From: an uncultured Alphaproteobacteria bacterium
GTDB taxonomy: Bacteria > Pseudomonadota > Alphaproteobacteria > Methylaequorales > Methylaequoraceae
Reading direction: 5' to 3'
DNA: 53,740 nt
Assembly (NCBI GenBank): GCA_902590895.1
Contig: CACIYM010000004.1
Span: 1-53,740 of the forward strand
Shown: piece by piece, positions 27,987-36,130 of the stretch
Position numbering within the stretch: position 1 is the first letter of the stretch
Layout of the letters: every line of letters starts with the position of its first letter
Made by a program: the position numbers and the translations under genes
Notes under the pieces: generated by a model
What the model was told of the DNA's origin: nothing
The model's database searches: none
What the model saw: the letters and a program-made list of their open reading frames with translations, nothing else

Positions 27987-29585
27987 ATGAATTTTTTAAA
28001 AGACAATTTTTTTTTTCTAATTCTTGTTTTTTTTATTATTTTCTTTTTGCAAGGGATCTTTAATTTACCTGTACTTGACAGAGACGAAGCTAGATTTGCA
28101 ACAGCATCAAAGACAATGCTGGAAACTGGTGAATTTATTGACATAAAAATGCAGGATGAAACAAGATATAAAAAGCCGATTGGTATTTATTGGACTCAAG
28201 TTTTTTCTAACTATATTTTTGGTAATGCACCTTTCGATAAAATATGGGTTTATAGACTTCCATCACTATTTGGTATCATTCTATCCTTCTTATTTATTTT
28301 TAAATTTGTACAATCTTTATATTCTAGAGAAGTTGGTCTATTGAGCGTTTTTTTTCTTGGGATTTCATTTTTAACAATCTCAGAAGTTCATCAAGCTAAA
28401 ACAGATGGTATACTTTTCTTCTTTATAACTCTGTGTAATTTACTTCTCTTAAAAGGTATCATTAGAAATGATCTAACAAAAACCTTAAAGATCATTTATT
28501 GGATTTCAATGGCTTTCGGTGTTTTAGTAAAAGGCCCAATAATTTTTATTTTTACAATTCTTCCGCTCATAGTTTTTTCAATCATACAAAAAAAAAATTT
28601 TTGTTGTTTAATATGGACAAATATAGGTTTTTTAATTTTTTTGCTTATCTCAATACCATGGTTTGTTTTGATATCAATTAAGTCTAATGGTTTATTTTGG
28701 CATGAATCTGTAATAAATGATTTATTCAATAAAGTTAAGTCTGGTCAAGAATCTCATGGCTTTTTGCCAGGATATTATACTTTACTTGTTTTTTTGTTTT
28801 TTTGGCCCGGATCAATATTTTTGCCAAGTTTTTTTATAAATGTAAAAAAAAAATTTAAAGAATATTTTTTTCAAGATAATTTAAATTGTTTTTTACTAAT
28901 ATATTTTTTTATACCCTTTATTTTGTATGAACTGATACCTACAAAGTTACCACATTATGTTTTTCCTGCATATGCAGCACTCAGTATATTAATTTCAAAA
29001 GAGATCATTAATTATAAGTTTGATTCAAGTTTATTGAGTTACGCCTTCTTACCAGTGATCATTCTTCCTTTAACTATCTTATTTGTTATCACTTTTGCAA
29101 TAAATGAATATTCTAGTTTTGATAATCTTTTCTTTTTTATAATATCAACACTTATAGTATTATTTTTAATTTTATTATATTTTCTAAAAAAAAAACAAAT
29201 TAAACCTATTCTTTTTACAGCATTCATGCATCAAACTTTTGTATACTTAGTAGCTGTATATTATTTGGTTCCACAACTTAATTCTTTTTGGATTTCTCAA
29301 AATATTAACAAAGTAGTTGATCAATACGTGGGTGTTGTAGACGAGATATTTCATTTTGGTTTTAATGAACCCAGCTTAGTTTTTTTGACGTCTCATAAGG
29401 CAAAACAAAAGATGATAAGTAAAGAGGATAAAAATAAAAAAATTTTATTTTTCGTTGAAGGAAAATTTGAGAATTCAATTAAAGAGAATATTGAACTTAC
29501 AAATTTTAAATTAGTTGATCAAATTAAGGGTTTTAATTATTCTCAAGGAAAGAATAAAATCATAAATATTTATGCTAACTTCTGA
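27987..29585 (+). CDS. ArnT-like GT39 membrane glycosyltransferase
   Basis: A 532-residue polytopic GT-C enzyme. Near the N-terminus LPVLDRDEARFATASKTMLE carries the acidic motif of ArnT/PMT transferases, and YKKPIGIYW matches the conserved K-P-x-x-x-Y-W. LVKGPIIF and TKLPHYVFPAYAALS are typical of the ArnT branch. It should transfer a sugar from undecaprenyl phosphate to lipid A or another envelope acceptor on the periplasmic side. The acceptor and the sugar are not readable. The gene overlaps the PAP2 gene by 14 bp, indicating coupled translation. Confidence 0.92.
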   Translation: MNFLKDNFFFLILVFFIIFFLQGIFNLPVLDRDEARFATASKTMLETGEFIDIKMQDETRYKKPIGIYWTQVFSNYIFGNAPFDKIWVYRLPSLFGIILSFLFIFKFVQSLYSREVGLLSVFFLGISFLTISEVHQAKTDGILFFFITLCNLLLLKGIIRNDLTKTLKIIYWISMAFGVLVKGPIIFIFTILPLIVFSIIQKKNFCCLIWTNIGFLIFLLISIPWFVLISIKSNGLFWHESVINDLFNKVKSGQESHGFLPGYYTLLVFLFFWPGSIFLPSFFINVKKKFKEYFFQDNLNCFLLIYFFIPFILYELIPTKLPHYVFPAYAALSILISKEIINYKFDSSLLSYAFLPVIILPLTILFVITFAINEYSSFDNLFFFIISTLIVLFLILLYFLKKKQIKPILFTAFMHQTFVYLVAVYYLVPQLNSFWISQNINKVVDQYVGVVDEIFHFGFNEPSLVFLTSHKAKQKMISKEDKNKKILFFVEGKFENSIKENIELTNFKLVDQIKGFNYSQGKNKIINIYANF

Positions 29586-30363
29586 TTACCTTTCACCTAA
29601 GAATTCTAAGAAATTTATTTCGTTAAATTTTTTCGTTCTTGTTGCTGTATTGACTTTTTTTATTTTTAATTTTTTAGATATTTTTATTTTTGAGATTTCA
29701 AGATCTTGCCCAAAATTTGTTTTTGATTTTTTCAAATATATTATTGATCCACTATCTGATATTTTTGATCCTCTTCATGTAATTTTAATTTGTCTAATAA
29801 TTATTCTATTTAATAGTAATTTACAAAAATTACTTAAAAACCAGTCAAAACTTGACTTAATGCAAAAAAAAAGTGGTTTAAAATTTAAAAAAATCTCTGA
29901 TTCTTTCAATTACTATTCAATAATTAGCTCACATTTTTTTTGGTCTTTAGTTGTTGCCGGTATTGGATGTAACTTAATAAAGTATGTTCTTGGTGTGGCC
30001 AGACCAAAATATTTTTTTTTTGAGGGTTTCGAGAGGTTAGACTTTTTTAATGTTTTACATAAATCAAATTCTTTTCCCTCTGGTCATACTCAAGCGGCGT
30101 TTACTTTAGCCGTTTTGATAATGATTTATTTCAAAAAATATCATTTCTACATTCTTTTTCTTGCAATACTGATGGGTATTTCTAGAATATTCATGACTAT
30201 GCATTTTCCCAGTGATATTTTTTTTGGAGCATATTTTGGTGCAATTATTCCAATTTTATTGCATCAAAAAATTTTTTATAAAAAAATTAAAATTTATGAA
30301 AGATCTGGTGTAACTAGCTTTTATAGGTTTTCAAAACTAATGTATCTAAGAATATTTATATGA
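29572..30363 (+). CDS. PAP2-family membrane phosphatase
   Basis: A 263-residue multi-pass membrane phosphatase carrying all three PAP2 motifs: KYVLGVARP (KxxxxxxRP), SFPSGHTQ (PSGH) and SRIFMTMHFPSD (SRxxxxxHxxxD). In the context of ArnT, LAB_N and GT2 it could dephosphorylate lipid A (LpxE/LpxF-like) or recycle undecaprenyl pyrophosphate; sequence alone does not separate these. Translation is coupled to arnT-like upstream (14-bp overlap) and to the next secreted protein (ATGA overlap). Confidence 0.92.
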   Translation: MLTSDYLSPKNSKKFISLNFFVLVAVLTFFIFNFLDIFIFEISRSCPKFVFDFFKYIIDPLSDIFDPLHVILICLIIILFNSNLQKLLKNQSKLDLMQKKSGLKFKKISDSFNYYSIISSHFFWSLVVAGIGCNLIKYVLGVARPKYFFFEGFERLDFFNVLHKSNSFPSGHTQAAFTLAVLIMIYFKKYHFYILFLAILMGISRIFMTMHFPSDIFFGAYFGAIIPILLHQKIFYKKIKIYERSGVTSFYRFSKLMYLRIFI

Positions 30364-30683
30364 ATTTTTTTTTTAAAATTGTCATTTTTAATATTTTTCT
30401 TTTATCAGCAGATATTTCATTTGCTGGAAACTGGTGCAAAGCAATTTATAATCAAGACATTTCTGAAGGTGATTTCCAAAAACAAATCAGCAAATGCAAA
30501 AATTCAGATAACTTTTTTTTAGCTATTCATACTTCCTACAATAATTCCGGCCACTTACTTAACTCGCTTATTTCAGAGCTATGCGATCTAAGAAGAAACA
30601 TAGTTAGATCTGAACCGAGAGAGGGTGATCCTTACTATACTGTTGTTTGTGAGTTTAGAAGGCATTATTTAAGAAAAAATTAA
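30360..30683 (+). CDS. Small secreted protein with four cysteines, unknown function
   Basis: A 107-residue protein whose ATG overlaps the PAP2 stop. The first about 22 residues are a clear Sec signal peptide ending SADISFAG. The mature part contains four cysteines, in GNWCKAI, ISKCKNS, ISELCDLRR and TVVCEFRR, probably two disulfides in the periplasm. I do not recognise the family. Coupling to ArnT-like and PAP2 genes suggests a role in envelope or lipid A modification; this is inference only. Confidence 0.8.
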   Translation: MNFFFKIVIFNIFLLSADISFAGNWCKAIYNQDISEGDFQKQISKCKNSDNFFLAIHTSYNNSGHLLNSLISELCDLRRNIVRSEPREGDPYYTVVCEFRRHYLRKN

Positions 30684-30713
30684 ACATTTATTTGTAAGGT
30701 CGTTTTTAAATAC

Positions 30714-30890
30714 ATGCTTAATTTAATTTCTAATATAAGATTCGATAGAATTAAAAGAAGTCATGATCATTCTTTCAAAAAAAATCTTGATAACTTTACA
30801 AATTCAGAACTAAGCATTCTTCCAGAAAATAATACCCTAGATACACAAATATCCTCTGCAGTTTGGATTGATCTTTATCGAAAACAATAA
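30714..30890 (+). CDS. Small hypothetical protein, 58 aa
   Basis: ATG-to-TAA frame of 58 codons. It starts MLNLISNIRFDRIKRSHDH and ends AVWIDLYRKQ. It is basic at the N-terminus, has no signal peptide or membrane helix, and contains one tryptophan. It lies 30 bp after the four-cysteine protein on the same strand, and its stop codon is inside the left arm of the terminator hairpin, as expected for the last gene of the operon. The ribosome-binding site is weak (AAGG, too far upstream). I do not recognise it. Confidence 0.5.
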   Translation: MLNLISNIRFDRIKRSHDHSFKKNLDNFTNSELSILPENNTLDTQISSAVWIDLYRKQ

Positions 30891-30916
30891 AACCCTGAAT
30901 ATATCAGGGTTTTATT
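30886..30916 (+). terminator. Perfect 13-bp hairpin terminator of the ArnT-PAP2 operon
   Basis: Arms 30886-30898 (AATAAAACCCTGA) and 30904-30916 (TCAGGGTTTTATT) pair perfectly around a 5-nt ATATA loop. A CCCTGA/TCAGGG core is flanked by A and T runs on both sides, so it may work on both strands. It is the only hairpin of this quality that I found in the window. Confidence 0.85.
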
Positions 30917-31099
30917 GGAGGAAATTAAAATAGACTTGAGACTAGCAATAACAAAAATGTTGAGGAGAATGTTATTGCACAAATTTTTGTTATTACCATA
31001 CTAGCCCTATTTATCAATATATAGTTAAAAAATAATAATGTCAAACAATATATTGATTTTTTCTATTTTATTTTAATTTCAATTTTTTAAACTTATTTC
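30917..31099. other. Intergenic region before the lipid cluster
   Basis: This stretch lies within a 416-bp interval (30684-31099) holding the 58-codon ORF and the terminator. The remaining 183 bp contain one possible 24-codon minus-strand frame and otherwise AT-rich DNA in front of the COG2907 gene. The promoter for the plus-strand lipid cluster should lie here, but no box is convincing. A GGAGGA at 30917-30922 is not followed by a long frame. Confidence 0.5.
30925..30999 (-). CDS. Possible 24-aa hydrophobic peptide
   Basis: An ATG-to-TAA frame on the minus strand encoding a peptide that starts MVITKICAITF, continues with a run of S, T, F and L, and ends LVSSLF. This would make one membrane helix. 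An AGGG about 5 nt upstream could serve as a ribosome-binding site. It could equally be chance in AT-rich sequence. Confidence 0.25.
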   Translation of the reverse strand: MVITKICAITFSSTFLLLLVSSLF

Positions 31100-32365
31100 A
31101 TGAAAAAAAAAAAAATAGCTATCATTGGTAGCGGCATTTCTGGACTATCTTGCGCTTGGAAGTTATCAGAAAAATTTGATGTCGAATTATTTGAATGCCA
31201 AAATAGATTTGGCGGTCATTCAAATACTGTTGAGATAAAAGAGGGAAAAAAAACTATCAATGTAGACACTGGCTTTATTGTTTTCAATGAACATAATTAC
31301 CCGCTACTTTGCAAGTTTTTTGATAATTTAGGTGTCAATTCTTATGAGAGTGATATGTCATTTTCGGTTTCTATAACTCATAATAATTTGCAATATTCAG
31401 GTACGAATCTTTTTTCAATTTTTGCTCAACCGAAAAATATAATAAATTTAAATTTTTGGAGAATGTTATTTGAGATTGTCAGATTTAATAGGAATGTCGA
31501 AAAGGATGTCAAAAGTTTTTCAAATTTAACAATCGATCAATACTTGAAAAAAAAAAAATATAGTAATTACTATATGTATAATCATCTTTATCCAATGGCA
31601 GGGAGTATTTGGTCTTCAAAGGTAGGTGATATTAAAAATTATCCTTTTGATAAATTTGTTTCTTTCTTTGCAAACCATGGTCTGCTTAAAATTTTTAATA
31701 GACCAAAGTGGAGAACTGTAAAGGATGGAAGTCGTAGTTATGTCGAAAAAATATTAAAAAATAAAAAAATAAAATTTCATAAATGTACTTCAGTTAAAGT
31801 TAAAAAAAAAAAAGAAAAAAAAGTTTATCTAAATGTTAAGGGTTCAATTAAAAGTTATGATCATTTGGTTATTGCAACTCACTCTGACCAAGTGAAGTCA
31901 GTTTTAAATTTAGGTGTTGTAGAGAAAAAAATCTTTACTAATATGATTTATAAAAAAAATATTGTCTATCTTCATAATGATAAATCTTTGATGCCGAAAA
32001 ATATGAAAGTTTGGTCAAGTTGGAATTACCTTCAAAGTTCTACAAATGCTGGTAAGTTAACAGTTACTTATTGGATGAATAAACTACAAAACCTTAAAAC
32101 AGATACAGACTTTTTTGTTTCGTTAAATCCATTTAAAAAACCTATGAAAGAAAAAATATTTAAAATAATTGAATATGAGCATCCACATTATAATTTCGAA
32201 ACATTTAGAAAACAAAAAGAAATTGATAATATTCAAGGGAGAGAAAATATTTGGTTTTGCGGTGCTTATTTGGGATATGGTTTTCACGAAGATGGTATCA
32301 GCTCATCTATGAATGTTGCAAGAAGGATACATGATTTTGAAAAAGAAAAATTCAATGAACTCTGA
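31100..32365 (+). CDS. FAD/NAD(P)-binding flavoprotein, COG2907 (amine-oxidase-like)
   Basis: A 421-residue flavoprotein with the dinucleotide-binding N-terminus IAIIGSGISGLSCAWKLSE and the following NRFGGHSNTVEI. FNEHNYPLLCKFFDNLGV is characteristic of COG2907. The C-terminal FAD-contact region reads FCGAYLGYGFHEDGISSS. In many proteobacteria this gene precedes DUF1365 and a CFA-like methyltransferase, as here, and related proteins are proposed to oxidise or desaturate methylated fatty acyl chains; that role is inference. Thirteen consecutive A residues follow directly after the ATG (31103-31115). Confidence 0.88.
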   Translation: MKKKKIAIIGSGISGLSCAWKLSEKFDVELFECQNRFGGHSNTVEIKEGKKTINVDTGFIVFNEHNYPLLCKFFDNLGVNSYESDMSFSVSITHNNLQYSGTNLFSIFAQPKNIINLNFWRMLFEIVRFNRNVEKDVKSFSNLTIDQYLKKKKYSNYYMYNHLYPMAGSIWSSKVGDIKNYPFDKFVSFFANHGLLKIFNRPKWRTVKDGSRSYVEKILKNKKIKFHKCTSVKVKKKKEKKVYLNVKGSIKSYDHLVIATHSDQVKSVLNLGVVEKKIFTNMIYKKNIVYLHNDKSLMPKNMKVWSSWNYLQSSTNAGKLTVTYWMNKLQNLKTDTDFFVSLNPFKKPMKEKIFKIIEYEHPHYNFETFRKQKEIDNIQGRENIWFCGAYLGYGFHEDGISSSMNVARRIHDFEKEKFNEL

Positions 32366-33101
32366 TGAAAACTTGCTTTTTTCTGGAATTGTAAGTCATG
32401 AACGGATAAAACCTTTTAAACATTCTTTCAAGTATAACGTAACATATTTTTGGTTTGATATAAATATTTCAGAGAAATACAAATTACTTAAAAAAAATAA
32501 ATTATCTCTTTTTTCCTTTTTTGATAGAGATCATGGCCCTGTTAAACCCAAAGTTGAATGCCTTAACAAATATTTAAAGAGTAAGTTAGATTTAAAAAAA
32601 AACGAAATTAAAACAATAAAAGTGTTGTGCTTACCAAGAACCATTGGATACGTTTTTAATCCAATCTCAGTTTTTTTAATTTATGATTATAAAAACATTC
32701 CCGTAAGGATAGTTTTTGAAGTAAGTAATACTTTTGGTGAAAGGCACGCTTATGTATGTAAGGTAAATACCAAAGGGGTTTACTATTTAAATAAGGTACT
32801 TTACGTTTCTCCTTTTTTTAAAACTGAAGGAAAATATAAAATCCAATTCAATATAAAAAAAAAAGTTATTAATTTACTTATCTTTTACAACGTAAATAAT
32901 ATTAGGGTATTCAAGGCATCATTCATTGGGAATTCAAAAAAAATGTCAGAATTTAATTTACTAACACTATTTTTTAGTAATATGTTTCAAAATTTTAAAG
33001 TAACCTTTGGAATTTACATTCAGGCCTTGAAACTTTGGTTAAAAGGTGCAAAATACATAAATAAACCAAACAAACCAAAGAACTTCATAACAAGAATATA
33101 A
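32355..33101 (+). CDS. DUF1365 family protein
   Basis: I start at MNSDENLLFSGIVSHERIKP, 11 bp inside the preceding gene, rather than 14 codons upstream, because the conserved DUF1365 opening (L..G.V.H.R..P..H.F.Y) begins just after this ATG. This gives 248 residues. LFSFFDRDHGP, VLCLPRTIGYVFNPISVF and NTFGERHAYVC are strong family matches. The protein is soluble or peripheral, of unknown activity, and almost always paired with COG2907 and a CFA-like enzyme. A role in modifying membrane acyl chains is inferred from this context. Confidence 0.92.
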   Translation: MNSDENLLFSGIVSHERIKPFKHSFKYNVTYFWFDINISEKYKLLKKNKLSLFSFFDRDHGPVKPKVECLNKYLKSKLDLKKNEIKTIKVLCLPRTIGYVFNPISVFLIYDYKNIPVRIVFEVSNTFGERHAYVCKVNTKGVYYLNKVLYVSPFFKTEGKYKIQFNIKKKVINLLIFYNVNNIRVFKASFIGNSKKMSEFNLLTLFFSNMFQNFKVTFGIYIQALKLWLKGAKYINKPNKPKNFITRI

Positions 33102-33107
33102 TTTTAA

Positions 33108-34292
33108 ATGGATAAAGAGTTTAAGGCAAAAGCCGATCTTTTTTTTAGCGTTTTGTCTCAAGGAAAATTTGGGTCAATAGAAGTTTATTACGAAAAAAAA
33201 AAAATCTTCTTTCATCGTGGTAATCTTCCTGGACCTAATGCTCGAATAAAACTTTTAGATAAAAAATGTCTAGATGATTTTTTCCTCAAAGGAGATCTTG
33301 GTTGGGCAGAAAGTTATATTGAAAGTAATTGGGAGTCGACAAACCTCTCAGATTTTCTAGAGTGGGGAGCAAAGAACTTTCACGAGTTTTCAAAGTATAT
33401 AAGAGGTAAATGGTTTGTCATCCTCTACTTAAGACTAAAGCATTATCTTAACAGAAATTCTAAAACAGGATCAAAAAAAAATATCTCCTTTCATTATGAT
33501 TTGGGTAATTCTTTTTATGAAAAGTGGCTTGATAAATCAATGACATATTCATCAGGTATGTTTAAAAAAAATTCTGATGATTTATATGATGCACAACTAA
33601 ATAAGTATAGAAATTTGGCGAAAATAACTAAAATTAAAAACAAAGATAAGGTCCTAGAAATTGGATGTGGATGGGGAGGATTTTCGTGTTTCCTAGCTAA
33701 AAATTTTTCAGCTGATGTTACAGCAATTACTATATCAAAAAAACAATATGAAAAAGTAAAAGAAAAAGTTTACAAAGAAAAATTAACCGAAAAAGTTAAC
33801 GTTAAATTAACTGATTATAGAGAGATAAAAGGACTTTATGATAAAATAGTTTCGATTGAAATGTTTGAGGCTGTCGGGGAAAAATACTGGTCAAAATACT
33901 TTGATATCTTGAGGAGTAATTTAAAACATAATGGAGCTATTGGGCTACAAACCATAACTATAGAGGACAAATTTTTCAAAAAATATAGGAAATTTCCTGA
34001 CTTTATTCAAACTTACATTTTTCCTGGAGGAATGTTACCTTCAATCGAGGAAATGAGTAAGGTTTTAAAATCAAAAGGTCTAACAATTGAAAAAAAACAA
34101 ATGTTTGGAAATGATTATGCAAAAACCTTAAGAATGTGGTCAAAGTCTTTTGAGAGTTCTTGGGATAATATTAAAAAAGAGGGTTTTAATGATACATTTA
34201 GAAGAATGTGGAGATATTATCTTGGTTATTGTGAGGGAGGGTTTAAATCAGGAAATATTAATGTTGGACAATTTTTGATTAAAAAGAACTAG
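33108..34292 (+). CDS. Cyclopropane-fatty-acyl-phospholipid synthase-like SAM methyltransferase with altered active site
   Basis: A 394-residue CFA-synthase family enzyme. The N-terminal lipid-binding region (about 1-125) is followed by the methyltransferase core with NISFHYDLGNSFYEKWLD, SAM motif VLEIGCGWGGFSCFLAKNF and TAITISKKQYEK. Compared with my memory of E. coli Cfa, two bicarbonate-site residues differ: Ser149 (in MTYSSGMF) replaces Cys139 and Gln281 (in IGLQTITI) replaces His266. Glu254, Ile283 and Tyr337 are kept. The enzyme probably methylates unsaturated phospholipid acyl chains, but cyclopropane as product is doubtful. It lies 6 bp after DUF1365 in the same operon. Confidence 0.9.
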   Translation: MDKEFKAKADLFFSVLSQGKFGSIEVYYEKKKIFFHRGNLPGPNARIKLLDKKCLDDFFLKGDLGWAESYIESNWESTNLSDFLEWGAKNFHEFSKYIRGKWFVILYLRLKHYLNRNSKTGSKKNISFHYDLGNSFYEKWLDKSMTYSSGMFKKNSDDLYDAQLNKYRNLAKITKIKNKDKVLEIGCGWGGFSCFLAKNFSADVTAITISKKQYEKVKEKVYKEKLTEKVNVKLTDYREIKGLYDKIVSIEMFEAVGEKYWSKYFDILRSNLKHNGAIGLQTITIEDKFFKKYRKFPDFIQTYIFPGGMLPSIEEMSKVLKSKGLTIEKKQMFGNDYAKTLRMWSKSFESSWDNIKKEGFNDTFRRMWRYYLGYCEGGFKSGNINVGQFLIKKN

Positions 34293-35578
34293 TGAAAAAA
34301 ATTTCTTCAAGAAATATCTTTTATTCTTTACCAGCCTTCTCTTTTGCAATACCAACTTTCCCAGTGATGATAATGCTCCCAGCATTTTTCGCTGAGGTTC
34401 ATAACTTTGATATTGCAATTATTGGAACATATATATTTCTTGCAAAGCTAATTGATATTGCCTCTGATCCCATTGTTGGCTGGATTAATGATAAAAAAAA
34501 TTTAAACAGGAAGTTTTTAATAATTTTGGGTTCAATTCTTTGTTCAATAGGGCTTTATAAACTTTTTATACAAAAACAAATTGATTATGACGCTTACTTA
34601 CTTGTGTGGATAAGCGTTTTATATTTAGGTTGGACGTTCTTCCAAATACCTTATTTGTCTATTGGTTATGATTTAGAAAAGGACTACTTTTTGAGAACAA
34701 AACTTAGTGCGAATAGAGAACTTTTCATTTTATTTGGTCTTTTCTTTTCTTTAGGTTTCCCAATGTTTTTTAATTTTAGTAATGCTGAGCTTCTTAGTTT
34801 AATTGTTTATATAGCAATTTTTTCAGGTTTTATTGGAGTTTCAGTTATGCTTTACAAAATTCCTGATAATCGAACAACAAATAAAGATGTTGAATTAAAA
34901 AGCGTTTTTAAAAATTTAAAAAACAATTACTTGTTAGTAAGATTAATGTTTGCATGGTTTGTAAATAGTCTTGCAAACGTTTTTCCCATGATATTATTTT
35001 CATTTTATGTATCTTACGTTCTCGGAGGTAGTGACGGTGATAGACAAGTTGTTCTTTTCTATTATTTTTTATTTGCTATCCTGGGTGTACCCTTTTGGAC
35101 ATATGTAAGCAAAAGGTTTGGGAAAAAAAAAACTTGGGTTAGTTCTTTAATACTATCAGCATTTTTCTTTATATTTGTTTTGTTTCTATCTAAAGGAGAC
35201 TTACAATACTTTATTATTATCTCGTGTATTACAGGTTTTTGTCTAGGTGCTGACTTGATAATTCCTCCTTCTATTCAAGCGGACTTAAGTGATGTTCATC
35301 TTAATAAATTTAAGGAGGATATTTCTGGTATTTTATTTTCTTTAATAACTTTTTTTAATAAATTATCTTTTGCTGTAGCTAGTTTATTTGTATTTTCCAT
35401 TTTGAGTTATCTTAATTTTGAAGCTAACAAAGAAATTAATCCAGAAACTAAAATTTTCATAATATTTAGTTATGCATTAACCCCAATCTTATTAAAATGT
35501 TTGTCATCATTCATTTTGATGAGTTTTAGAATAACAGAAATGGATCTTAAAAAAATTCAGAAAAAAATTTATGGTTGA
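34292..35578 (+). CDS. MFS transporter, GPH/MFS_2-like
   Basis: A 428-residue transporter with about twelve membrane helices. The pattern FLAKLIDIASDPIVGWINDK (loop 2-3 of the GPH/melibiose-type family) and the mid-protein RFGKKKTWVSS are typical. Family homologues (COG2211) are found in the same COG2907-DUF1365-CFA clusters of other proteobacteria, where a lipid or lysolipid substrate is possible but unproven. The start is GTG overlapping the last base of the methyltransferase stop, so translation is coupled. Confidence 0.85.
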   Translation: MKKISSRNIFYSLPAFSFAIPTFPVMIMLPAFFAEVHNFDIAIIGTYIFLAKLIDIASDPIVGWINDKKNLNRKFLIILGSILCSIGLYKLFIQKQIDYDAYLLVWISVLYLGWTFFQIPYLSIGYDLEKDYFLRTKLSANRELFILFGLFFSLGFPMFFNFSNAELLSLIVYIAIFSGFIGVSVMLYKIPDNRTTNKDVELKSVFKNLKNNYLLVRLMFAWFVNSLANVFPMILFSFYVSYVLGGSDGDRQVVLFYYFLFAILGVPFWTYVSKRFGKKKTWVSSLILSAFFFIFVLFLSKGDLQYFIIISCITGFCLGADLIIPPSIQADLSDVHLNKFKEDISGILFSLITFFNKLSFAVASLFVFSILSYLNFEANKEINPETKIFIIFSYALTPILLKCLSSFILMSFRITEMDLKKIQKKIYG

Positions 35579-35608
35579 AATTTTTTTTTTTATGAAGATT
35601 AATATAAT

Positions 35609-36130
35609 ATGCGATTTTTAATAGTAATTTTTCTTTTTATAACTTCTTGTTCAACAGATATGAATATAAACGATTTCAGTGATAAAAAACCTAATTTTAA
35701 ACTTGAAGAATACTTCAATGGCAAAACAGAGGCATGGGGAATGTTTCATGATAGATTTGGAAACCTAAAAAGATCTTTTAAGGTTGATATTGTAGGAACG
35801 TTGAATTCAAATACTCTTACTTTAGATGAAAAGTTTCTTTATGATGATGGAGAAAAAGATACTAGAATTTGGACCATAAAAATTCTAGGTGATAACAGAT
35901 ATTCAGGCGAGGCTTCAGATGTTGTCGGCAAAGCTACAGGAATATCAAGTGGTAATGCATTAAATTGGAAGTACAAGTTAAATCTTAAAGTTAAAGACAG
36001 CACAATTATGGTTGACTTTGATGATTGGATGTTTCTTCAGGACAAAGGTATACTAATTAATCGAGCTGAAGTTAAAAAATGGGGACTTAATATCGGTGTG
36101 GTAACAATTACTTTTTTAAAGCTTGATTAG
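35609..36130 (+). CDS. DUF3833 lipoprotein
   Basis: A 173-residue protein with a lipoprotein signal peptide (hydrophobic stretch then lipobox FITSC, Cys at about position 14). FKLEEYFNGKTEAWGMFHDR followed by GNLKRSFKVD, DEKFLYDDGEKDTRIW and NWKYKLNLKV match DUF3833, a calycin/lipocalin-like domain commonly encoded with COG2907, DUF1365 and CFA-like genes. It is likely anchored to a membrane facing the periplasm. Function unknown. It ends with a 4-bp overlap with the convergent NTF2-like gene. Confidence 0.9.
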   Translation: MRFLIVIFLFITSCSTDMNINDFSDKKPNFKLEEYFNGKTEAWGMFHDRFGNLKRSFKVDIVGTLNSNTLTLDEKFLYDDGEKDTRIWTIKILGDNRYSGEASDVVGKATGISSGNALNWKYKLNLKVKDSTIMVDFDDWMFLQDKGILINRAEVKKWGLNIGVVTITFLKLD

